Shown: positions 15,842 to 23,508, counted from the first letter of the stretch. The stretch: 41,907 nucleotides of DNA from Lachnospiraceae bacterium (GCA_910574965.1 CAJTDB010000028.1:1-41907); one strand, 5' to 3'. Made by a program: numbers and translations. The notes: generated by a model from the sequence alone, not told the origin.

Positions 15842-16018
15842 ATGCTGAAGATCAGGATGCAGGGAACCAGAAAAGACATTCGCTGGTTCCGGCGGCTTCT
15901 GGAAGACAGCAGGGAGATCAATATCATACGGATTTCAGAAATCTATGCCAACAAGGGGACAGGCAGGTACTTCCGTGTATATGCGGAAGTGGAAAGAGAG
16001 CCGGTAGATAATGAGTAA
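15842..16018 (+). CDS. Small DUF3970-like protein
   Basis: A 58-residue basic protein, MLKIRMQGTRKDIRWFRRLL..., ending YFRVYAEVEREPVDNE. The pattern (short beta-strand start, GT.. turn, helix, NKGTGRYFRVYAEVE end) resembles the DUF3970 family often found at this place in clostridial ICEs. The function is unknown. GGAGGG at 15830-15835 favours ATG 15842 over ATG 15836. The 3' end overlaps the SymE-like gene by eight bases. Confidence 0.6.
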   Translation: MLKIRMQGTRKDIRWFRRLLEDSREINIIRISEIYANKGTGRYFRVYAEVEREPVDNE

Positions 16019-16199
16019 AAGAGAATTGACGGTCTACAGCGGAGGCGGGACTTATCGGAACCCGTTTCCGCAGATCATCCTGCAGGGACAGTGGCTGAAA
16101 AGTCTGGGATTTTCCGCAGGAGATAAGATCACCGTGATCTGTAATCAGGATCAGATCACCATTGAAAAGTTCATAGAGGAATGTAAAGAAGAAAGATAA
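16011..16199 (+). CDS. SymE-like small protein
   Basis: A 62-residue protein. PFPQIILQGQWLKSLGFSAGDKITVICNQDQITI matches the SymE toxin-like / AbrB-type swapped-hairpin fold of the SymE family. In E. coli, SymE is an SOS-induced RNA-associated toxin controlled by an antisense RNA. Copies in ICEs are common and their role is not known. I see no clear antisense RNA promoter. It lies 15 bases before parA and likely shares its transcript. Confidence 0.65.
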   Translation: MSKRELTVYSGGGTYRNPFPQIILQGQWLKSLGFSAGDKITVICNQDQITIEKFIEECKEER

Positions 16200-16214
16200 G
16201 CAGGAGGAAAATAT

Positions 16215-17000
16215 ATGTGCAGAGTGATCGCAGTCTCTAACCAAAAGGGAGGAACAGGGAAGACAACAACCTGTGTGAATCTTGGGATCGGGCTTGCAGG
16301 AGCCGGAAAAAAGGTATTACTGGTGGAGGCGGACGCCCAGGGAAGTATGGCGGTCAGCCTTGGTATTCAGGAGCCGGACGAACTGGATGTGACACTGGTA
16401 AACATCATGGAAAAGATCATCAATGAGGAAGACCTGGAACCGGGGGAGGGAATCCTTCATCATGCGGAAGGGGTTGATTTCATTCCGGCCAATATTGAGC
16501 TGGCAGGTCTGGAAACGTCGCTGGTTAATGCCATGAGCCGTGAGATGGTATTGCGTCAGTATCTGGATGGAATCAAAGAACAGTATGATTATGTACTGAT
16601 AGACTGTACCCCGTCTTTAGGGATGATTACGATTAACGCGCTTGTGGCGGCGGACAGTGTACTCATTCCCGTGGAATCGGCATATTTGCCTGTGAAGGGC
16701 TTACAGCAGCTGATTAAGACCATTGGAAGAGTGCGCAGAAGGCTGAATCCAAAACTTGATATTATGGGAATTCTGCTGACCAAAGTAGACCGCAGGACGA
16801 ACTTCGCGAAAGATATTTCCCTGCAGATCAGGGAAGCATACGGAGATCGGATACATATTTTTAAAAACTGCATTCCTTTGTCTGTAAAAGCGGCAGAGAC
16901 AACTGTAGAAGGAAAAAGCATCTATCTGTATGCACCGAAAGGGATTGTGGCAGAGGGATATCGTTCTCTGACGCAGGAGGTACTTGCAGATGAAAAATAA
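16215..17000 (+). CDS. ParA family partition ATPase
   Basis: A 261-residue ParA/Soj-type ATPase. The deviant Walker A motif KGGTGKTTT (in VSNQKGGTGKTTTCVNLG), the Walker A' region VLIDCTPSLGM and the VEADAQGS segment are all present. It would form a DNA-bound ATPase gradient that positions the excised element with ParB. AGGAGGAAAATAT precedes the ATG. It overlaps parB by 11 bases. A partition pair in an ICE implies an extrachromosomal replicating phase. Confidence 0.93.
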   Translation: MCRVIAVSNQKGGTGKTTTCVNLGIGLAGAGKKVLLVEADAQGSMAVSLGIQEPDELDVTLVNIMEKIINEEDLEPGEGILHHAEGVDFIPANIELAGLETSLVNAMSREMVLRQYLDGIKEQYDYVLIDCTPSLGMITINALVAADSVLIPVESAYLPVKGLQQLIKTIGRVRRRLNPKLDIMGILLTKVDRRTNFAKDISLQIREAYGDRIHIFKNCIPLSVKAAETTVEGKSIYLYAPKGIVAEGYRSLTQEVLADEK

Positions 17001-17898
17001 AGGGCTGAAAAAGCTGGATCTGAAATCCTATGACGATCTGTTCGGGGCCGGAGAACCGGCAGCAGGCGAAGCGGTTATTTCCGTTCCGGTCCATATTCTT
17101 CATCCATTCAAAGACCATCCGTTTCGGGTGGTCGATGATGAAAAGATGCAGGAGACAGTGGAGAGCGTAAAGAGATATGGGATTCTGGTTCCCGGAATTG
17201 TGCGTCCGCATCCAGAAAACGGATATGAAATGATATCAGGACACCGTAGATGGCGTGCATGTGAGCTGGCAGGATTGGAAGAAATGCCGGTTATTGTCCG
17301 GAACCTGAATGATGACGAAGCCACGATCATTATGGTGGATGCGAACATTCAGAGAGAGGATATTCTGATCAGCGAAAAGGCAAGGGCTTATAAGATGAAA
17401 TATGAGGCGATGCGGCATCAGGGTAGCAAAGGGGAGAAATATACGGCGGATGCGATTGGAGAAGCTGCTGGAGACAGTGGAAGAACCGTTCAGAGATATA
17501 TTCGCTTGGCAGAGCTGGTGCAGGAGCTGTTAGATTTTGTAGATGAAAACAAAATTCCCATGGGGGTGGGTGAAAAACTGTCTTATCTGAAAAGAGAAGA
17601 GCAAAACTGGCTTGTGGAAGCTATCCAAAACAGTGAGATGTTTCCATCAAAGGGACAGGCAGAGCAGTTAAAAGAAGGAAGTGATACAGGCGAACTGACA
17701 CCGGCACAGGTTTATGCAATATTAGTTAAGAGGGAAAGAGCAAATGTAAATGTGACGATTTCTGCTAGGAAGATTCGCAGTTATTTCCCGGCTGCATATT
17801 CCAAAGAACAGGTAGAGGAAGTGATCTATACGCTTTTGGACCAGTGGAAAGAGAATAAAGAGAGGGAGGAAGGAGCAGATGCAGGGAGTTCATTTTGA
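16990..17898 (+). CDS. ParB/Spo0J/RepB family partition protein
   Basis: A 302-residue ParB protein. The N-terminal nuclease/CTPase-like domain has VHILHPFKDHPFRVVDDEKMQETVESVKRYGIL and the box PENGYEMISGHRRWRACELAG. A central HTH follows (AIGEAAGDSGRTVQRYIRLAELV), then a C-terminal part. It binds a centromere site and works with ParA. ATG 16990 is favoured over TTG 16984 because AGGAGG ends nine bases before it. I did not find a convincing parS site by eye. Confidence 0.92.
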   Translation: MKNKGLKKLDLKSYDDLFGAGEPAAGEAVISVPVHILHPFKDHPFRVVDDEKMQETVESVKRYGILVPGIVRPHPENGYEMISGHRRWRACELAGLEEMPVIVRNLNDDEATIIMVDANIQREDILISEKARAYKMKYEAMRHQGSKGEKYTADAIGEAAGDSGRTVQRYIRLAELVQELLDFVDENKIPMGVGEKLSYLKREEQNWLVEAIQNSEMFPSKGQAEQLKEGSDTGELTPAQVYAILVKRERANVNVTISARKIRSYFPAAYSKEQVEEVIYTLLDQWKENKEREEGADAGSSF

Positions 17899-18991
17899 TT
17901 ATTTTCGGGGGATGGAGGCGGATCAGTATACCTTCTTCCGGATACCAAAGATACTTTTTACTGCAGAATGTTTTTCTTCTCTTTCCTGTGAAGCAAAAGT
18001 CTTATACGGTCTGTTACTGGACCGCATGAGTCTCAGCATCAAAAATCGGTGGTTGGATAAAGAGAGCAGGGTATACATTATTTTTACCGTGGACGAAATA
18101 GCCGAACTGATGGGGTGTGGGACTCAAAAGGCTGTAAAGCTTTTAAAAGAACTGGATGTGGAAAAGGGGATCGGACTGATCGAGAAAAAGAGGTTAGGGC
18201 TTGGAAGACCTAATGTTATTTACGTAAAAAATTTTCTGATACAACAGACAGAGAACCAGAAAACAGAAATAGAATCAGAGGGAGACACTATAGAGATCCA
18301 GAATTGTGAAAATCATCATTCCAGAATTGTGAAAATCACAAATCAGGAATATCCGGAATCACAAATCAGGGATTTTGAAAATCAAAATTCAGGGATTTCA
18401 GGAATCAAAAGTCCAGAATTTCCAAAGTCGCAATTCAAGAATGATGAAAATCACAATTCAGGCATTGTGAAAATCACAAATCCAGAATTTCCAAAATCGA
18501 AGTCTAATGATACTGATATAAACGATACAGAGTTAAACGAAAATAAAAACAGTGAGACAAAATCTATCTATCCAGATCAGATATCATCCTGCCTGTCTAA
18601 GACAGTGAGGGGATTGGATGTGATTGAAAAGATGGAAACCTGTCGGAATGTGATCCGGGAACATATCTTTTATGAGTGCTTCCAGGATGAAAGATATCAT
18701 TGTCTGGAAAAAGTGGACGAACTGGTGGAACTGATCGTGGAAGTTATGATGATGCCGGATAACCGTATTCTGCGGATTGCCGGAGTTGAGAAGTCGGCGG
18801 CGATTGTAAAAAACCGGTTTATGAAGCTGAGAAAAATGCATATAGAGTATGTTCTTACTTGTCTGGACGCTAATACAAGTAAGGTGGGAAATATCAAGTC
18901 TTATCTGTTGACTGCGTTGTATAATGCTCCCATGACCATTAGTAATTATTATGCAGCAGAAGTGAATCATGATCTGTATGGGAGCGGGTAA
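17879..18991 (+). CDS. RepA_N-type replication initiator with DUF6017 C-terminal domain
   Basis: A 370-residue initiator. Residues 1-115 are the RepA_N winged-helix domain (FFRIPKILFTAECFSSLSCEAKVLYGLLLDRMSLS, VYIIFTVDEIAELMGCGTQKAVKLLKEL). Residues about 120-215 are low-complexity and repetitive (motifs such as ENHNSGIVKI, NPEFPKS). Residues about 240-365 match DUF6017 (VIEKMETCRNVIREHI, IKSYLLTALYNAP). RepA_N initiators bind repeats located within their own gene, and the repetitive middle encodes such repeats here. It overlaps parB by 20 bases. It probably drives replication of the circular ICE. Confidence 0.9.
   Translation: MQGVHFDYFRGMEADQYTFFRIPKILFTAECFSSLSCEAKVLYGLLLDRMSLSIKNRWLDKESRVYIIFTVDEIAELMGCGTQKAVKLLKELDVEKGIGLIEKKRLGLGRPNVIYVKNFLIQQTENQKTEIESEGDTIEIQNCENHHSRIVKITNQEYPESQIRDFENQNSGISGIKSPEFPKSQFKNDENHNSGIVKITNPEFPKSKSNDTDINDTELNENKNSETKSIYPDQISSCLSKTVRGLDVIEKMETCRNVIREHIFYECFQDERYHCLEKVDELVELIVEVMMMPDNRILRIAGVEKSAAIVKNRFMKLRKMHIEYVLTCLDANTSKVGNIKSYLLTALYNAPMTISNYYAAEVNHDLYGSG
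18298..18500 (+). repeat. Iteron-like repeats inside repA, candidate replication origin
   Basis: AT-rich imperfect repeats built on TGAAAATCACAA and CCAGAATT occur repeatedly, for example CCAGAATTGTGAAAATCA at 18299-18316 and again at 18321-18338, and TTGTGAAAATCACAAATC near 18328 and 18465. Related units lie between. They are in the low-complexity middle of the initiator gene, where RepA_N plasmids have their origin. The origin role is inference. Confidence 0.6.
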
Positions 18992-19078
18992 TATAAAAAG
19001 TTTCTGCATCATTTTCAGAAATAAATTGTTTTGGCGGATCAAGTATGTTATTCTGAAAATAAATAAAGGGGGAAGATC

Positions 19079-19417
19079 ATGAAATTTGTAAAACATGTAG
19101 TAGTGCCTGTTGTGTCAGTGCTGTTATTAGTCGCTATGTTCCGTCCGGTGTGCATGGAAGATGGAGTGTGCGATTATCTGAAACTGTGGATCATTGTCGG
19201 TATTCCGTTTGGAATTCATCGGATGTTTTTCTGGATGATTCCGAGAGGGTATGATCTTGGAGGTACTCTTGGGATCTGGACGTTAAATTTTCTGATTGGC
19301 GGTGTGATCGGTGGTGTCGTAGTGATCTGGCGTCTGGCAGTAGCAGTTTGGTATATCCTGAAAATGGCGGTAACAGGAACGGCATGGACCGTCAGAAAAC
19401 TGTCAGGGGTATCCTGA
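19079..19417 (+). CDS. DUF6050-like small membrane protein
   Basis: A 112-residue protein with three hydrophobic segments (about 5-22, 38-55, 68-98). The core DYLKLWIIVGIPFGIHRMFFWMIPRGYDLGGTLGIWTLNFLIGGVIGG fits DUF6050, an ICE-linked membrane family of unknown role. GGGGGAAG precedes the ATG. It is followed by a terminator (19467-19497), so it closes the replication transcript. Confidence 0.68.
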   Translation: MKFVKHVVVPVVSVLLLVAMFRPVCMEDGVCDYLKLWIIVGIPFGIHRMFFWMIPRGYDLGGTLGIWTLNFLIGGVIGGVVVIWRLAVAVWYILKMAVTGTAWTVRKLSGVS

Positions 19418-19466
19418 TTCTGAAGTGAAAACAGAGATCAATAGAACAGAGAAGAAATCGTGATTG

Positions 19467-19497
19467 AAAAAGCAGCTGTATATCCGGCTGCTTTTTT
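19467..19497 (+). terminator. Rho-independent terminator
   Basis: AAAAAGCAGC (19467-19476) pairs with GCTGCTTTTT (19487-19496) across ten bases. It separates the replication genes from the XRE regulator, which must therefore have its own promoter. Confidence 0.85.
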
Positions 19498-19508
19498 GCT
19501 GTGGTCAA

Positions 19509-19533
19509 ACTTTACGACACGATGTCGTAAAGT
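19509..19533. promoter_or_regulatory. 25-bp palindromic operator, copy 1
   Basis: ACTTTACGACA, a 3-base centre CGA, then the exact complement TGTCGTAAAGT. The identical 25-bp sequence recurs at 33040-33064 before the PAPS-reductase-like gene. It lies just upstream of the XRE regulator gene, the usual place of an autoregulatory operator. Binding by that regulator is inference. Confidence 0.75.
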
Positions 19534-19564
19534 GCAGATGTTGGATCATCTAAGGGGGTGCGCA

Positions 19565-19909
19565 TTGGGAAATCTGGCAGAGTCACAGGAGCTGATAAAA
19601 CTGGGGAACCGCATCCGGGATCGGAGAAGAGAAATCCGACTGTCGCAGGAGAAGGTTGCGGAGAAAGCAGGAGTCAGTACAAACACGATAAGCCGTATCG
19701 AAGGGGGCCAGTCTGCCATGTCCATAGAGATTTTTATGAAGCTGGTAGAAATACTGGATATGGATGCAAACCGGCTTCTGGGGATCGTGGCTTTGCCGGA
19801 AGAAGACAGACAGTGCCAGGAGGTTCTGCGCAGAATCCGGCAGTTGAAGCAGAGAGATCAGGCAGTGGTAATGAAAACAGTAAAAACATTGATCGAGGAG
19901 CTAAGATGA
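19565..19909 (+). CDS. XRE family transcriptional regulator
   Basis: A 114-residue DNA-binding protein with a Cro/C1-type HTH (LGNRIRDRRREIRLSQEKVAEKAGVSTNTISRIEGGQSAMSIEIFMKLVEILDM) and a short C-terminal helix region. The frame is open further upstream, but that part contains a terminator and the palindrome. AAGGGGGTG ends five bases before TTG 19565, which I take as the start; ATG 19538 has no ribosome binding site. It likely represses itself and the gene at 33090 through the shared 25-bp palindrome. Confidence 0.82.
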   Translation: MGNLAESQELIKLGNRIRDRRREIRLSQEKVAEKAGVSTNTISRIEGGQSAMSIEIFMKLVEILDMDANRLLGIVALPEEDRQCQEVLRRIRQLKQRDQAVVMKTVKTLIEELR

Positions 19910-20191
19910 TCCAGATAAAAGAGTTTCCACAAATATGGTGAGTTATTTTAAAAGTTCCACATATCCGGCAGGGAAAATTTGGTTTTGAACTGTTAAACTT
20001 GTAAATATCAAAGAGACAGGCACGAGAAATCAGGGGAAAGGGGAAAAAGCAGAACAGAGAGTAAAAGAGAGCTTCTGGCTCCCGTTAAAAAAAACGGACG
20101 GGTCGGAAGTCATTTTTACTGTCTTAAATTATTTTCTGTGATATCAGGCTTTCAGGACCGTCCGCAGCCTTCGGGCAGAAAGGCGGTCAAT

Positions 20192-20827
20192 ATGCTGACA
20201 TTACAGGAACTGAAACAGATTGCGGATATTCCGAAACGTGGAAATCGAATTCCTACAGCAAAATATCTGAAGGGAAACGAAACAGTTGTCGAGAAAAAGC
20301 GATTAGGCGTCGACGCAGAGATTACAGCGTATCAGAATGGATATGTGCTGTATCAGGTGGGAAGACATTTTACCGTATTTCCGCTTCATTCCTGTGGGAG
20401 TTATCTTTATATTTCCAACAGTCACATGGCTTCTTTGTCGGGGAGTGTGTTTGAAAATGAAATGTGGTATGTACGGCTTGCGTTGGAAGGAGAGGACCGG
20501 CTGAACCGGAATCAGGAAGAGAGGGAACGTGATAAGACGGTCTCATACAGTGCGGTGTCCGAGGAATGGAACGTGATGGAAGATGCAGGGCTGCCCATAC
20601 AGGAGCAGATTGAGAAACGCGAAACAATAGAAGAGGTCCTGCAGCTTCTGACCGAGAGACAGCGTATGGTAGTGATCCGGTTTTTTCTACAGGAGAAAAC
20701 ACAGAGGCAGATATCAAAGGAACTGGGGATCAGCAGTCCGGCAGTGTCTACGATTCTTTCACAGGCAATTCAGAGGATTCGGAGAAAGTATCCGTCAGTT
20801 CATAGAGAAATGCAGGTGATCCAATGA
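20192..20827 (+). CDS. Sigma-70-like regulator with region 4 HTH
   Basis: A 211-residue protein. The C terminus (IEEVLQLLTERQRMVVIRFFLQEKTQRQISKELGISSPAVSTILSQAIQRIRRKYPS) is a sigma-70 region 4-type HTH. The N-terminal 110 residues are not a recognised sigma region 2 and contain an unusual conserved-looking block (VLYQVGRHFTVFPLHSC). It may be an ICE-specific sigma factor or co-activator. ATG 20192 follows a weak AAGGCGG. The 280-base interval before it holds an imperfect hairpin near 20070-20112 around a poly-A centre. Its stop overlaps the next start (ATGA), so the two genes are coupled. Confidence 0.72.
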   Translation: MLTLQELKQIADIPKRGNRIPTAKYLKGNETVVEKKRLGVDAEITAYQNGYVLYQVGRHFTVFPLHSCGSYLYISNSHMASLSGSVFENEMWYVRLALEGEDRLNRNQEERERDKTVSYSAVSEEWNVMEDAGLPIQEQIEKRETIEEVLQLLTERQRMVVIRFFLQEKTQRQISKELGISSPAVSTILSQAIQRIRRKYPSVHREMQVIQ

Positions 20828-21282
20828 AGCGAGGAAAAAAGCCAAAAGAACGGGAAAAATATGTTCTGCGGGTGCAGAATGGAGAACTGATTGAAGTGAC
20901 AAGAGAAGTTTATCTGGAATGGTATCAGTCAAGGCGGAGAGAAAAATATCAGAAAGAACGGGATCGGAAACATGGGGTATGCAGTCTGAATGCATTGAAA
21001 GAAACAGGAATATTTTCTCCGGTATCTGTTCCGGACAAAGCGGGACTGGAAGAGCTGGTTCTGAAGAAACTTGATCAGAGCAGATTACTGAAGGCGTTAA
21101 AAAAACTGCCGGAACAGGATGTGAATTTGATCTGTCTTCTGTACTGTGAAGAAACTACAATAAAAAGAGCGGCAGAACTGTATCAGTGCAGTCAGGCATC
21201 TATCCGAAACAGGAAAAAACGCATCCTGGTAGAGCTTTACCAGATGATGCAGAAAGAAGAAACAGAAGATTGGAATATTTGA
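20824..21282 (+). CDS. Small sigma-like HTH protein
   Basis: A 152-residue basic protein. KALKKLPEQDVNLICLLYCEETTIKRAAELYQCSQASIRNRKKRILVEL is a degenerate sigma-70 region 4-like HTH. The N-terminal half is highly charged (RGKKPKEREKYVLRVQNGELIEVTREVYLEWYQSRRREKYQKERDRKHG), a start often seen in Tn916-type ICE regulators. It overlaps the previous sigma-like gene by four bases, so the two may act as a split pair. It is followed by a convergent XRE gene 14 bases away. Confidence 0.68.
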   Translation: MKRGKKPKEREKYVLRVQNGELIEVTREVYLEWYQSRRREKYQKERDRKHGVCSLNALKETGIFSPVSVPDKAGLEELVLKKLDQSRLLKALKKLPEQDVNLICLLYCEETTIKRAAELYQCSQASIRNRKKRILVELYQMMQKEETEDWNI

Positions 21283-21296
21283 AATTCCATAATTAC

Positions 21297-21623
21297 TCAG
21301 TCGCTTTTATATTCTGTGAGATATTTGATAAAAGCGGATACAGCGCTTATCTGCTCGTCGTTAAGAGTATCTATGGATTCCAGAACCTGTTTTTTGGCCA
21401 GTGAAAGATCCGGGGTGGAAAAAATGTCTCCTTCGCCCTCTTCCAGCCACTTTTTATTGACATGGAATACATTTTCAATCAGCAGGAGAATCCGATCCGG
21501 AGGCGTTACTTTTCCCTGCATGATCCGGGAAAAATAACCGGCGTCCAGATTGATCTTCTTTGCAAACTGGCGTTGAGAAATATGGAGTTCAGTCAATAGA
21601 ATTTTTAATCTTTCTGAAATCAT
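21297..21623 (-). CDS. XRE family repressor, cI-like
   Basis: A 108-residue regulator on the minus strand. The HTH is at residues 1-55 (SERLKILLTELHISQRQFAKKINLDAGYFSRIMQGKVTPPDRILLLIENVFHVNKKWLEEGEGDIF). The C-terminal helix region may dimerise. It is divergent from a small gene at 21758 with a shared 134-base control region containing palindromes. This is the layout of a phage-like switch, so it probably represses itself and the rightward genes. Confidence 0.87.
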   Translation of the reverse strand: MISERLKILLTELHISQRQFAKKINLDAGYFSRIMQGKVTPPDRILLLIENVFHVNKKWLEEGEGDIFSTPDLSLAKKQVLESIDTLNDEQISAVSAFIKYLTEYKSD

Positions 21624-21757
21624 GGTTAAGTTACCTCGCTGGCATTAGCATAGCAAATTGTATTGCCTATGTCAACGATAATAATGAGAAAAGGTATTGA
21701 CATACTGCTTATAACAATATATAGTATTGCTTAAAGCAATAAAAGGAGGTGGGAGTG
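21624..21757. promoter_or_regulatory. Divergent control region with promoter and operator palindromes
   Basis: A rightward sigma-A promoter is clear: TTGACA (21697-21702), 17 bases, TATAGT (21720-21725). TATTGCTT-A-AAGCAATA (21725-21741) is a perfect 17-base palindrome touching the -10 box. A related, imperfect palindrome, CATAGCAA/TTGCCTATG, lies at about 21651-21673 next to the leftward repressor start. The ribosome binding site AAAGGAGGTGGG precedes ATG 21758. Confidence 0.72.
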
Positions 21758-21904
21758 ATGACTGGAGCAAAAGAACAGCTGAAAAAGGATATCGAAAATA
21801 TTGACGATGAAGCAACATTGGAAAAAATCAGAATCTATATTATGGGAATTCAGGCACAGCAGAATCTGGAAAGATCACGGATGCCGCCAGAGCAGGAAGA
21901 ATGA
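21758..21904 (+). CDS. Small 48-residue protein under the cI-like switch
   Basis: ATG 21758, preceded by a strong AAAGGAGGTGGGAG, opens a 48-codon frame ending at TGA 21902-21904. The product is acidic and helical in appearance (MTGAKEQLKKDIENIDDEAT, then EKIRIYIMGIQAQQNLERSR). The family is not recognised. The strong promoter, operator and ribosome binding site argue that it is real. It could be a Cro- or anti-repressor-like partner of the XRE gene, but it has no HTH that I can see. Confidence 0.6.
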   Translation: MTGAKEQLKKDIENIDDEATLEKIRIYIMGIQAQQNLERSRMPPEQEE

Positions 21905-21962
21905 TTTCTCATTAACCGAAAACAATGCTTCTAAACAATACATACAAACGAGGTAAGCTTTT

Positions 21963-22238
21963 ATGGAAGGCAAAATTTTGGATATTGTAATTGAAAATTC
22001 CAACAGGCGGCTGGACCAGGTTACATTCATGAACGATGAGTATAAGCAGCTGCAGAGAAAACTGGATAAGAAATTAAAAAGAGCAGATAAGCTGAAACTG
22101 ACCGAAAAAGAGAGGAAGGAACTGGACAGACTGCTTGTTGCCTGTAATGAAAAAAGCAGCTGTTGCTGTCGGATCTTATACAGACAGGGTTACATAGACT
22201 GTATTCATTTGCTAAAAGAAATTGGCATCTTGGCTTGA
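21963..22238 (+). CDS. Hypothetical protein, coiled-coil, Cys-rich end
   Basis: A 91-residue protein. The first 60 residues are charged and helical (DEYKQLQRKLDKKLKRADKLKLTEKERKELDRLL), followed by NEKSSCCCRILYRQGYIDCIHLLKEIGIL. The end resembles the C terminus of DUF6809-like ICE proteins, with the Y-RQGYIDCI-LL pattern, but I cannot assign a family firmly. It probably belongs to the transcript from the promoter at 21697. Confidence 0.62.
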   Translation: MEGKILDIVIENSNRRLDQVTFMNDEYKQLQRKLDKKLKRADKLKLTEKERKELDRLLVACNEKSSCCCRILYRQGYIDCIHLLKEIGILA

Positions 22239-22259
22239 AACATTAACCGGATATTTCAT

Positions 22260-22595
22260 ATGGAGGACATGAAAATGGACGCTTTGGAAAAATTCCGAAG
22301 AGATGAAACAAGAAGGCTGATCTGCTGGATCAAAAATAATAGAAGTAGCTGGCAGGATATTACAAATTCCATTATCGAACAGGATATGTCAGTTGCCCAG
22401 GAATTCAGGAACGCCATAAGAAGTCTTAGGGATAATGGATTTTATCAGTTTATTGTTCTGTTGCTGTATACACATAATTTGAAAATAGAGAACGCGATTG
22501 AAAATTCCCTGTTGTCGTTAGTGAATGAACACTGGGATGAAGGGATGCCAGACAGGGTTATTAACCTTTTGTTGGATAATCTGGTTGAGGAATGA
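22260..22595 (+). CDS. Hypothetical protein
   Basis: A 111-residue acidic protein (MEDMKMDALEKFRRDETRRL...). ATG 22260 or ATG 22275 (MDALEK) could be used; ATGGAGGACATGAAAATGG gives a ribosome binding site for the second. It is mostly helical in appearance, without membrane segments or known motifs. It is the last gene before a large inverted repeat and the AT-rich reversed gene. Function unknown. Confidence 0.6.
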   Translation: MEDMKMDALEKFRRDETRRLICWIKNNRSSWQDITNSIIEQDMSVAQEFRNAIRSLRDNGFYQFIVLLLYTHNLKIENAIENSLLSLVNEHWDEGMPDRVINLLLDNLVEE

Positions 22596-22625
22596 TAATA
22601 ACGTAGATGTTATGGGGTTCTGTAT

Positions 22626-22667
22626 CTTTCAATATTCGTCTACAGAACTGTAGGCGAATATTGAAAG
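22626..22667. repeat. 20-bp stem inverted repeat with 2-base loop
   Basis: The arms 22626-22645 and 22648-22667 are complementary at 19 of 20 positions, the exception being a G-T wobble in RNA. The arm core is CAATATTCG. It lies between two convergent genes (22260 and 22711). It can work as a bidirectional transcription stop although no long T run follows, or it may mark the edge of the AT-rich cargo segment. Confidence 0.72.
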
Positions 22668-22710
22668 CATTTTAATTTACCTAAAACTGGAATTTCCTAA
22701 ATAAACAATT

Positions 22711-23484
22711 TCATGATTTGCTAATCATTTTATCAAGAATATTTTGAAAATCATTAAAATAAATTTCCATCTCACTAAATTTTTTGTTCCTTAATGGATA
22801 CAAAAATTTTAGAATAATATGAAGTATATTTTTGTCTTCATCTAATAAAATATTTGTTATTTCTTCTTTTGATACGCATTTCTCCAGATATACACAATAT
22901 AAACTGATATATTTAATAGAATGATAATAATATACTTCTAAATTTTGCTTATCAATAGTTGCTTGTTGAATTTTTGAAAATTCCGTTGTTTCATATTTCA
23001 CGCGTTTTTCTATTTCTTCATCACAATATAAAATGCCTCTGTAAAAGGCCCTAAATTCGGAAAACAAATAAATACAAATAAACTCTTTTAATTGTATTAG
23101 TTCTAAATAATTTAAATAATTATGACTTTTGCAATAACTATAGTAATCACTAACATGTGTCAATTCATGAAATATAGTATCATTGATAGAGTTAAAAGCA
23201 TTTACAATAATTTTTGATTGTAAATTCATATTAGAATTAAAAATTGTTATTGCCGCTGTAGTATTCCAATTTGCTCTCTTATCTACTTTTAAAATGTACT
23301 CATTTGGATAATTAAATTCTTTGTATGTATTGATAGTGTCTTCCTTAAAATTAAATGAAGCTACAATTTCAGGTATTGGAAATTCCTCATCCGGATACTT
23401 TGATTTGTAGAACTTTATTTCTGCTTCTTTAAGTTTGTTAAATGAACTATTAAATTCATTTCTTAAATTATCTATGATTTCCAT
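22711..23484 (-). CDS. AT-rich cargo gene: putative zinc metallopeptidase-like protein (HExxH)
   Basis: A 257-residue protein on the minus strand. DTIFHELTHVSDYYSYC carries an HExxH motif (106-110), and E143 in FSEFRAFYRG, 33 residues later, is a possible third ligand, giving an HExxH...E (gluzincin- or ImmA/IrrE-like) arrangement. The rest is rich in Asn, Ile, Lys and Tyr and not recognised. No signal peptide is seen, so it is cytoplasmic. The base composition is far more AT-rich than its neighbours and it is transcribed against them, so it is probably an acquired cargo gene. AAAGGAGG upstream sets ATG 23484; the frame is open eight residues further. It could be a toxin, an anti-repressor protease or a defence protein; sequence alone does not decide. 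Confidence 0.7.
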   Translation of the reverse strand: MEIIDNLRNEFNSSFNKLKEAEIKFYKSKYPDEEFPIPEIVASFNFKEDTINTYKEFNYPNEYILKVDKRANWNTTAAITIFNSNMNLQSKIIVNAFNSINDTIFHELTHVSDYYSYCKSHNYLNYLELIQLKEFICIYLFSEFRAFYRGILYCDEEIEKRVKYETTEFSKIQQATIDKQNLEVYYYHSIKYISLYCVYLEKCVSKEEITNILLDEDKNILHIILKFLYPLRNKKFSEMEIYFNDFQNILDKMISKS

Positions 23485-23508
23485 TTTACGGCCTCCTTTA
23501 TAAATCAA

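Noticed and set aside
18298-18500. CRISPR array
   Set aside because: The repeats are irregular in length and spacing, are within an open coding frame and have no cas genes near; iterons fit better.
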